Below are positions 6,221 through 12,726 of a DNA stretch of 64,000 nucleotides, piece after piece. The translations under genes were made by a program, and so were the position numbers. Origin of the DNA: Mucilaginibacter sp. (lineage in GTDB: Bacteria; Bacteroidota; Bacteroidia; Sphingobacteriales; Sphingobacteriaceae); assembly GCF_028288225.1 (NCBI RefSeq), contig NZ_JAQBOC010000051.1:39038-103037 (forward strand), in the 5' to 3' direction. The notes under the pieces are model-generated. The model was not told the DNA's origin, ran no database searches, and saw only the letters and a program-made list of their open reading frames with translations. Each line of letters opens with the position of its first letter. Positions within the stretch are counted from its first letter, which is position 1.

Positions 6221-7312
6221 ATGGAGAAAAAAACGATTGTCCTAACCAGGAAAATCCGGCTACGAATTAACACGACCGATGCGGAATTCAAGAAAGAATG
6301 CTTAAAGCGCATGTATGGATGGCAAACTGCTTGTTTTCGGGCTGCAAACTTTATTTTCTCCCATCATTACTTGCAGGATCAAATAAAAGAGCTTTTTTAT
6401 ATAACCGACAACGTGAAAGTAAAATTAGCTGATATTACAACTGATGCGGATGGCATTTTAACAACGTCCAAAGAAAACACCACCTATCAGTTGTTATCAC
6501 GGTATTTTAAGGGTGATATTCCAATGAATATTCTTTCACCATTGAATCACACGTTAGTATCACTCTACAACCAAGAGCGAAAGGCTTATTGGAATGGCGA
6601 AAAATCCTTGCGCAACTACAAGCGGAACATTCCCATACCATTTAACAGTCAAGTCTTAAAATTAAGTGCTTCAGAGGGGAAGAACTTTAAATTTACCCTG
6701 TTTAAAATTCCCTTTGAGACCTTTTTAGGGCAGGATAAGTCCGATAGAAGAAGTGTGTTGTTAAAAGTAATGGGCGGTAGTATGAAAATTGGCACCTCAC
6801 AACTGCAATTGGAAAAAAACAAGACGTTCCTGATACTCTCCGTGCATTTTGACAAAGAACAACATGAACTTGATATATCGGTTATAGCCGAAGCGTCTCT
6901 GTCGCTCGAATATCCCATTGCTGTTAAAATTGGCAGCGCCAATTTCCTAATTGGCAACAAGGAAGAATTTCTTCATAGGAGGATTGCATTGCAAGCCGCC
7001 CGAAGAAGATTGCAGCAGGGCGCGGCATTCAACAAGTCCGGACATGGCCGAAAACGGAAATTAAAACCAGTTATAAATTATGACAATCACGAGAAAAAAT
7101 ACGTGCATTATAAGCTGCACGTGTATAGCAAAAAACTAATTGATATTTGCATTAAGCATCAAGCGGCTACGCTGTTACTTGTCAATCAGGAACAAAAAGA
7201 GGAAATTGCCAAGGAGGATTCATTCCTCTTGCGTAATTGGAGCTATTACGGATTGAAAGAAAAGATCACGTATAAAGCAAACAAAGCAGGAATAACCGTC
7301 ATTTCAGAATAA
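6221..7312 (+). CDS. Nuclease-dead, C-terminally truncated Cas12f/TnpB-like protein (dCas12f-like)
   Basis: The protein has 363 residues from the ATG at 6221, chosen because it lies two bases after the sigma gene's stop; the frame extends upstream inside that gene. Cas12f/TnpB landmarks are plain: LHRRIALQAARRRLQQG (251-267), GHGRKRKLK (274-282), YVHYKLHVYSKKLIDICIKH (294-313), and LLRNWSYYGLKEKITYKANKAGI (starting at 336). The catalytic residues are gone. The RuvC-I segment that reads GIDLG in active enzymes is AVKIG (Asp to Lys236). The RuvC-II Glu position lies in LLLVNQ with no Glu. The protein stops right after AGITV, so the RuvC-III Asp and the CxxC zinc finger are missing. Such a protein can bind a guide RNA and DNA but not cut. 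Coupling to a sigma factor matches the recently reported dCas12f-sigmaE RNA-guided transcription systems (recalled, not checked). There is no TnpA or IS ends nearby. Confidence 0.85.
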   Translation: MEKKTIVLTRKIRLRINTTDAEFKKECLKRMYGWQTACFRAANFIFSHHYLQDQIKELFYITDNVKVKLADITTDADGILTTSKENTTYQLLSRYFKGDIPMNILSPLNHTLVSLYNQERKAYWNGEKSLRNYKRNIPIPFNSQVLKLSASEGKNFKFTLFKIPFETFLGQDKSDRRSVLLKVMGGSMKIGTSQLQLEKNKTFLILSVHFDKEQHELDISVIAEASLSLEYPIAVKIGSANFLIGNKEEFLHRRIALQAARRRLQQGAAFNKSGHGRKRKLKPVINYDNHEKKYVHYKLHVYSKKLIDICIKHQAATLLLVNQEQKEEIAKEDSFLLRNWSYYGLKEKITYKANKAGITVISE

Positions 7313-7325
7313 TGCATTATCCGAG

Positions 7326-7622
7326 TTACCGGACACTTTTCCCAGGCAGCGGTTGCAGCAGATGTAATAATTGACGCTCGTTGAGAAATTTAACCAGTTC
7401 GCTGAGCCAGTTGTAGTCAAACCCGTCCAACTCGACCAGTTCCATTGGTTCTATCAAAGTAACTTCATGGAGGGTCTTAAATCCCATGGTCTTGCACTGG
7501 CGGTTAAATTCCTTACCCAGCCCAAGTTTTTTAATGGGCATATACATGACATCTTCTTTGGTTGCTGCTTTATGTGTCAGGCCCAAGAACTTTTCCCAAT
7601 AAGACCGGTTTAGAAACTTCAT
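7326..7622 (-). CDS. Stand-alone RNA polymerase alpha-CTD-like (helix-hairpin-helix) protein
   Basis: This 98-residue protein resembles the C-terminal domain of the RNA polymerase alpha subunit. MPIKKLGLGKEFNRQCKTMG (from about residue 27) matches the alpha-CTD motif P-(I/L)-xx-L-x-L-S-x-R-xx-N-xLKxxGI. It is followed by KTLHEVTLIEPMELVELDGF and NWLSELVKFLNERQL, the two later helices of the fold. In the cell the alpha-CTD contacts upstream DNA and activators. It converges on the dCas12f-like gene (13 bases between the stops). The opposite strand also has an 80-codon frame, but it shows no family resemblance. It may be an adaptor or competitor for polymerase, perhaps part of the same module. 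The family call is moderate and the role is an inference. Confidence 0.6.
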   Translation of the reverse strand: MKFLNRSYWEKFLGLTHKAATKEDVMYMPIKKLGLGKEFNRQCKTMGFKTLHEVTLIEPMELVELDGFDYNWLSELVKFLNERQLLHLLQPLPGKSVR

Positions 7623-7711
7623 TATTAAGTGTTTGCTATGAAATCATACATAAATATAGCAATGATTTATTCAAATAACATCTAAACTTTCGAGAATTCG
7701 TCCCAATATAA

Positions 7712-7735
7712 AAGCCGCCCTTAAAAAGGCAGCTT
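7712..7735 (-). terminator. Intrinsic terminator of the 164-residue gene
   Basis: On the minus strand AAGCTGCC pairs with GGCGGCTT (one U-G pair) around an 8-base loop, followed by TTATATT. It begins six bases after the stop of the 7741-8235 gene and separates it from the alpha-CTD-like gene. Confidence 0.65.
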
Positions 7736-7740
7736 GCTTG

Positions 7741-8235
7741 TTACGCCACCGCCAACAACTTCTTTTGTTGCGGTGAGCGTTTGTACTTGATTTGTTTGAA
7801 CGTGTGGTACTTGTTTCGTTCTTCGACATACTCGAACATTTCGGAGCAGCTTTTGATAAACCAGTCGGTTTTGACGCTGGCCTCGATGTCGATAGCGGTA
7901 CTTTCCTGAGCGGTTTCTTTGTAGAGAGCCCGCAAAAAGCTTGACGTGATGACACCGAGCAGGGGCGTCTTGTCGACGTGTTCAATGCCGAAATGAATGG
8001 TCATGGTCGCTTCGGGGGAACATTCCAGCCGAAGATACAGGAGCGGTGTAAGTAACTCATGAATGACGGTATTGGGCTTTTTGCTTCGCTCCATCCGTTC
8101 CAAGGCATAACGCAATTCCGTTTGCTCAATGGAGGCAAGGAGCTGCTTAGTGTGTTTCAAGATACGGCCATAGGCCTGGTGTACCGCCGTGTTATATAAC
8201 GCCGCGGTATCAATCTGTGTCGCTGGTACTTTCAT
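7741..8235 (-). CDS. Hypothetical protein of the integrated element
   Basis: I do not recognise this 164-residue protein. It is predicted largely helical, with no signal peptide or membrane segment. The C-terminus is strongly basic (FKQIKYKRSPQQKKLL), which could bind nucleic acid. It ends at a clear terminator and starts 11 bases after the stop of the double-HTH regulator, so the two form an operon reading away from the comM junction. Given its place at the end of the element, it may belong to the element's maintenance functions rather than its cargo. Confidence 0.6.
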   Translation of the reverse strand: MKVPATQIDTAALYNTAVHQAYGRILKHTKQLLASIEQTELRYALERMERSKKPNTVIHELLTPLLYLRLECSPEATMTIHFGIEHVDKTPLLGVITSSFLRALYKETAQESTAIDIEASVKTDWFIKSCSEMFEYVEERNKYHTFKQIKYKRSPQQKKLLAVA

Positions 8236-8246
8236 GTTATGTGGTT

Positions 8247-8708
8247 TTAGATTGTAACAAATTCAGGGAGCGAGTCCCACAGGGCCGTGATAAGTAGATG
8301 CGTGACCGCAGGCGGGCAATGATGTTTCAGCTCCCATGCCCTGATGGTTGACGCGTGCACAGAGAAGACTTCGCCGCACTGCTCATAGGACAGGCCCAGG
8401 CAATTGCGCACTTGTTTCAATTTTCCTGCAATACTCTTTGTTTCGTGGATGAACGGATAATAGCCGAGGAAGGTGATGAGGCGGGGATAATGCTGTACTT
8501 GCGGTATGGCTCTGCCATTTTCCCAATAGGTGACACTATCCTCTGACACGCCAATTATGGCGGCTACTTCTTTTTGCAAAAGATTCGTCTCAATGCGTCT
8601 TTTTTTGATATGTTCGCCAAGCGTTTGTGGATTCGCATTGTATGGCTTCAGTGACGGTTTTTTTACTATTTTCGCGTAAGGAAGAAAGGTCAACGCCACC
8701 CTGTCCAT
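8247..8708 (-). CDS. Double XRE-type helix-turn-helix protein at the element boundary
   Basis: This protein is a likely DNA-binding regulator. The first HTH spans about residues 28-80 (TLGEHIKKRRIETNLLQKEV, IIGVSEDSVTYWENGRAIPQ). The second spans about 92-135 (IAGKLKQVRNCLGLSYEQCG, VHASTIRAWE). This arrangement recurs on Bacteroidota mobile elements. The only in-frame ATG is at 8708, inside the comM sequence just across the junction. The gene therefore either uses a start supplied by the target gene, or starts at a non-ATG codon around residue 17-28. It is co-directional with the 164-residue gene, with 11 bases between them. Confidence 0.7.
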   Translation of the reverse strand: MDRVALTFLPYAKIVKKPSLKPYNANPQTLGEHIKKRRIETNLLQKEVAAIIGVSEDSVTYWENGRAIPQVQHYPRLITFLGYYPFIHETKSIAGKLKQVRNCLGLSYEQCGEVFSVHASTIRAWELKHHCPPAVTHLLITALWDSLPEFVTI

Positions 8709-9187
8709 GCGGATACTTTAACCACCCGGAGAAGGATTGTATTTGTCCGCCGGGCATGGTGCAAAAATACCTGAGCAAAATTTCAGGCCCGCTGCTTGAC
8801 AGGATCGACCTGCATGTGGAGGTAACCCCGGTTAACTTTACCGAACTGGCATCAGACCGCCTTGCCGAAAAAAGTGAGTTCATCCGCGACAGGGTAATTA
8901 AGGCCCGCGATGTTCAAGCCGAACGTTTCGGTAACAAACCCGACCTGCATGCCAACGCACAGATGAGCCCTCAAATGGTGCGTGACATCTGTAAAATAAC
9001 CGCCGCCGGCCAGGCATTGCTCAAAAAAGCCATGGAAAAATTAGGGTTATCCGCAAGGGCTTATGACCGGATCTTAAAAGTATCCCGCACTATTGCTGAC
9101 CTTGCAGGCAGCGAGGAAATAGAATTGGAGCATTTAGCCGAAGCGATAAATTTCAGGAGTTTGGATAGAGAGGGCTGGGCAGGGTAG
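8699..9187 (+). pseudogene. comM: 3' fragment of comM/yifB (Mg-chelatase-like AAA ATPase) split by the element
   Basis: ComM helps process incoming DNA during natural transformation. Only the last ~160 codons are present. The match starts at P-C-P-C-G-Y-F-N-H-P-E and runs through CICPPGMVQKYLSKISGPLL, DRIDLHVEV and the C-terminal Mg_chelatase domain (LGLSARAYDRILKVSRTIAD, HLAEAINFRSLDR). Upstream of base 8699 the frame runs on to 8627 with unrelated residues (SRKEERSTP) where MNPCPCG should read N. The AAA core, Walker motifs and N-terminal domain are therefore absent here, presumably on the far side of the element. The gene is broken and its product is unlikely to work. comM is a known insertion target in Acinetobacter (AbaR islands). 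Confidence 0.85.
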
Positions 9188-9252
9188 ATAAATGATAGAA
9201 ATTCAGTTCGTATACTTTAATTCCTTAAGAACCATTTTTTATAAACCTATTT

Positions 9253-11190
9253 ATGATAAAAATATTTTTTTTAGAAGGATACGCGGGATTACGATTGCAA
9301 AACAATGAGCCAATTGAATTTAAGAAGGGAATTAATCTAATTATTGGTAAGAATGGAAGTGGCAAATCAAACTTAGCATGGTTATTAAAATTTATTTTCA
9401 ATACAAATAATCAACCCAACAAAAGGCTTTTTGAAACACCAATTGTTGATGAAATTATAAAACAAACGGTTGAAAATTACGAAAATCGCAGAAATGGAGA
9501 TTCGCCTCAAAATGCGTACTTTTTCAATAAAATAATTCCAAGTGATTTTAATGCAGTACCATTTTGCAAATTTCTATTTGAAGAAGCACCTGGGAATATT
9601 TCTTTTAATTATAACGGTGAATTAGAGTTAGAAGATTTTCTCAAAAACATGAAAGAAATAAGATTTTCATCCGGCCTTATTTCTATTGCTCCATCCCGTT
9701 ACTTACAAACTGTTGACATCGAGGCAAAAATCCAATTAGATAACAATGATATAAGAATTAACGAAGGACTTACTCTTTTCGATAAAGTGCACGACTCACC
9801 AAATCCTATTGTAAATTCAATTGTTAGTTCATTCAATACTTTCTTCGAAAAACGACTCAAACAATTTGTAAAAAAAGATCCGGAGTTATTAAAAGAACTA
9901 GAAGATCTTAAAAACGCCATCATTATTCAATATAATAATTTTTTTGACCAAACCAACAAGAGGATACAAATCACCCTTGATCCCAAACTATTTAATGGCC
10001 GGGCTTTGGTTCTTACAGAAGGTGACAACGTTATTGAATTTGAAAGTTTGAGCGATGGAGAAAAGAATCTTTTTAATTTAATCATCAATCTTGCAACAGC
10101 AAGAACGAATAAACCAGTTCTAATATACTTTGATGAACCGGAACTTTTTATGCATGATGATATGATAAGAACAATGATTAAAGAAATTTATGCTTTATCA
10201 CATGATTTGCCAGACGCTTGTATTGTAATTTCCACTCATTCAAGTGTTTTAATAGAAACATTAGCAGAAATTGAAAAAGAAAAACTGAATTTAATTACTA
10301 TAACCGATAAACAGATTTCTAATTCAAATGAAGATGTCGAATTCATAAATGTATTGCACAATAATGGAGTTAAATTTAGTCCGCTGTATCTCTCTAAAAG
10401 GCCCAATTTATTTATAGAAAACAGCCCACAAACTGGACAAGTACACCAAAAATTCTATTCGGATTTTTTCAGTGTTGTAAAATCGCCCAATATAATCCCG
10501 ATTGGAAGTAGTGGGCAAGTAAAAACCTATAAACAATATGCTTCCATTATTGAACAAATTGTAAAAACGCAACCCGGTAGCAAAACATTTGGAATCTTAG
10601 ATGGAGATATGTTTGTAGTTACAGAACTTAAATTGTATTTGAATGAAGAAAGTCAATTATCGATTATAATAAATAAATTAAAATCGTTTATTAAATTTTA
10701 TATATACCCATCTAATTTTCAAGATAAAAAGACTTGTTATTTTAATTGTTGGGAAATCGAAAATTTATACCTGTTGAAAGATATTATTCCCTATTGGAAA
10801 GACAATGCTAATCATCCATTAACGCATACTAAATATCTAAGTATCATTAAACTCAATAAGGAACGAATAATCAATAGCTGGTATAAAACTTATAAAAGAA
10901 GCATTATCAAACCACTATATTTTGATAATGAGTCTTCTGAAACTTTAAAAAGCACATTTGAAAAAATGATTGATCCTTTAATTAAACTTGAAGAAAACAA
11001 TGATAAAATAAGGCAAAAATTAGATGATTTTTTTGAGGGAATAATTAGTGAAGACCTTTTAAATTGGTTACCTGGAAAAGAAGTTTATAACGAATTAAAA
11101 ACTAATTATTCACTGGATACTACTTTAATACCATTTGATTCTTTACCCATCACCCCCCAAATTAGAGCAATCATCGAACTACAATCATAA
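9253..11190 (+). CDS. AAA ATPase-DUF4435 fusion, PARIS-like (AriA-AriB) defence protein
   Basis: This 645-residue protein joins an SMC/OLD-type ATPase to a TOPRIM-like domain. Walker A is IIGKNGSGKSN (about 30-40), the signature is LSDGEKNLFNL (about 265), Walker B is IYFDEPELFM (about 292), and the H-loop is STHSS (about 326). The second half has LFIENS (about 386), GILDGD (about 447, the DxD position) and NCWEIENLYLL (about 498), which together match DUF4435. PARIS anti-phage systems consist of an AAA ATPase and a DUF4435 TOPRIM nuclease, sometimes fused. OLD-family nucleases are the alternative. The gene is AT-rich against its surroundings and stands alone 65 bases after the broken comM, so it is probably horizontally acquired. 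Confidence 0.75.
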   Translation: MIKIFFLEGYAGLRLQNNEPIEFKKGINLIIGKNGSGKSNLAWLLKFIFNTNNQPNKRLFETPIVDEIIKQTVENYENRRNGDSPQNAYFFNKIIPSDFNAVPFCKFLFEEAPGNISFNYNGELELEDFLKNMKEIRFSSGLISIAPSRYLQTVDIEAKIQLDNNDIRINEGLTLFDKVHDSPNPIVNSIVSSFNTFFEKRLKQFVKKDPELLKELEDLKNAIIIQYNNFFDQTNKRIQITLDPKLFNGRALVLTEGDNVIEFESLSDGEKNLFNLIINLATARTNKPVLIYFDEPELFMHDDMIRTMIKEIYALSHDLPDACIVISTHSSVLIETLAEIEKEKLNLITITDKQISNSNEDVEFINVLHNNGVKFSPLYLSKRPNLFIENSPQTGQVHQKFYSDFFSVVKSPNIIPIGSSGQVKTYKQYASIIEQIVKTQPGSKTFGILDGDMFVVTELKLYLNEESQLSIIINKLKSFIKFYIYPSNFQDKKTCYFNCWEIENLYLLKDIIPYWKDNANHPLTHTKYLSIIKLNKERIINSWYKTYKRSIIKPLYFDNESSETLKSTFEKMIDPLIKLEENNDKIRQKLDDFFEGIISEDLLNWLPGKEVYNELKTNYSLDTTLIPFDSLPITPQIRAIIELQS

Positions 11191-11426
11191 TAATTTCTTC
11201 TCTCTACTATTTTGATAGGCTCATTTCTAAAAAATGTACTTTTTTCTAATCACTTATCTTCCTGTTAGCATCATTTAACTACAAAAAATTTGGCTGTTAG
11301 CAAGCTTTTAAACTTCGCAATAACTTGTCATTTCGGGGGGAAGGTGTTAATTTATTGACTTTCAGTCAATTATTGGAACGCATTTTGCAAGTTATTCATT
11401 TCCTAATCCACTTAAATATTACGGAG

Positions 11427-11840
11427 ATGATTAACTTTCTAATGATAGACGATAATCCAATAGAGCATCTTATTATGCAAAAGATGCTTAATAAATTTCA
11501 TTTGTTCCCTGTTGCTTCACATAGTTTAGATGCCCGGTTAAGCATGGATCTTTTTGAACGGAGTTATTTAACACCGGATTTATTGCCTGATGTTGTTTTC
11601 CTTGATCTGAATATGCCGGGCTTTAGCGGCTGGGATTTTCTGGATAGCTTTGAACGGATCTATAAACGAATAAAAAAAACTATTGACATCTACATTATTT
11701 CTTCCTCGATAGATCCTAAAGACAGGCTGCTCCCTGAAAAATATGCTTTTGTAAAAGCTTGTTTATGTAAGCCGGTAAAAATGGAAACCTTGCTTAACCT
11801 GCACAGTTTATACCAGTCCATAAAGCGGGACGCCGGTTAA
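11427..11840 (+). CDS. Response regulator receiver-domain protein
   Basis: This is a single receiver domain of 138 residues without an output domain. I chose the ATG at 11427, preceded by ACGGAG, over an upstream in-frame Met at 11325 because FLMIDDNPIEHLIMQKML is the normal beginning of the fold. The acidic pair is IDDN. The phospho-acceptor is in VVFLDLNMPGFSGWDFL (Asp about 58), and the conserved Ser and Lys are in IYIISSS and CKPVKMETL. It has the sequence style of Bacteroidota regulators that receive phosphate from hybrid kinases. No kinase is adjacent; a second receiver protein lies 380 bases downstream. Confidence 0.85.
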   Translation: MINFLMIDDNPIEHLIMQKMLNKFHLFPVASHSLDARLSMDLFERSYLTPDLLPDVVFLDLNMPGFSGWDFLDSFERIYKRIKKTIDIYIISSSIDPKDRLLPEKYAFVKACLCKPVKMETLLNLHSLYQSIKRDAG

Positions 11841-12221
11841 TGTTAAGAGTCAGGAATCAAGACTTGAGATTAGATAGTTTACTGTACAATCAATCCTACC
11901 AGATCATTTGATAAAGCAAATCCTGTTATTATATTTTCGGGAACTGTTGTCGTGAATTAACAATGTTTGAGTGTTTAAAATTCACATTATAAGCCTCACT
12001 ATCAAAGCCTTTAACATTAAAGTCAGGGAATTTATTTACCAATAATACATCATTTATTTTTAACATAAATCTATCGGCTACCAGGTTATTATTAAATACA
12101 AACAGTTTGCTTATCCATTTAAAAGCCATCAAAACATAACTTATTTATAAATTTAATATATTACTAAGAAAATACTTGCTTTTATTGATAGTTATCTATA
12201 GCTTCACATATCACTAAGCCC
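11841..12221. other. Intergenic region of 381 bases with a doubtful minus-strand small gene
   Basis: A 67-codon frame on the minus strand (11929-12132, beginning MMAFKWISK) could be a small protein. It has basic and aromatic residues and a plausible start, but I cannot tie it to any family. The start of the region (11848-11875) carries a low-complexity AGAGTCAGGAATCAAGAC-type stretch like those after other genes here. No RNA gene is seen. Confidence 0.3.
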
Positions 12222-12602
12222 ATGGATAACCGCGAAAAAAGGATTATTATTTTTGATGATGACGAAGACATACTTGCTATCTGTAGTTTTATATTAGAGG
12301 AACAAGGGTGGAATGTAAGTGCTTTTGCGGATTGCAATAATATAATTGAAAAAGTTTCGAATATTATGCCGGATGTGATCCTGATGGATAATTGGATCCC
12401 TGATGATGGCGGAATTATCGCAACTCAAAAGCTTAAACAAAACGAAAGCCTGAAAAACATTCCCATTATTTATTTTTCGGCTAACAGTGATATTGAATCC
12501 CTGGCAACACATGCCGGCGCCGAAAGCTACCTGGCCAAACCTTTTGACCTGGAAGAACTTGAACGCGTTATTAATGCTGTGCTGATTCCAGCGGGTAAAT
12601 AA
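12222..12602 (+). CDS. CheY-like response regulator
   Basis: A stand-alone receiver domain of 126 residues. IIIFDDDEDILAICSFIL starts the fold with the acidic triad. VILMDNWIPDDGG holds the phospho-acceptor Asp (about residue 57). IIYFSANSD and AESYLAKPFDLEEL supply the conserved Ser/Thr and Lys-Pro. No output domain follows, so it acts by protein contact or phosphotransfer. Gene order suggests co-inheritance with the receiver protein at 11427, but 380 bases separate them and they are probably transcribed separately. Confidence 0.85.
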   Translation: MDNREKRIIIFDDDEDILAICSFILEEQGWNVSAFADCNNIIEKVSNIMPDVILMDNWIPDDGGIIATQKLKQNESLKNIPIIYFSANSDIESLATHAGAESYLAKPFDLEELERVINAVLIPAGK

Positions 12603-12726
12603 AAAGAGAGACGAAGAGTCGGGAATTGGTTCCTGGCATATTCTTTTTATCTTAATTCCTGGTTCTTACGTCCATATCCTATACAAAAAAGTTTCCCTGG
12701 TTAACAGGAAAGCTTTCTTATATCTT

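Noticed and set aside
6221..7312. Interpretation as an active TnpB of an IS200/IS605 transposon
   Set aside because: The RuvC acids and zinc finger are absent, no TnpA gene or IS ends are seen, and the gene is coupled to a sigma gene.
7371..7613. 80-codon plus-strand frame opposite the alpha-CTD-like gene
   Set aside because: It has no family resemblance, whereas the minus-strand product matches the alpha-CTD pattern.
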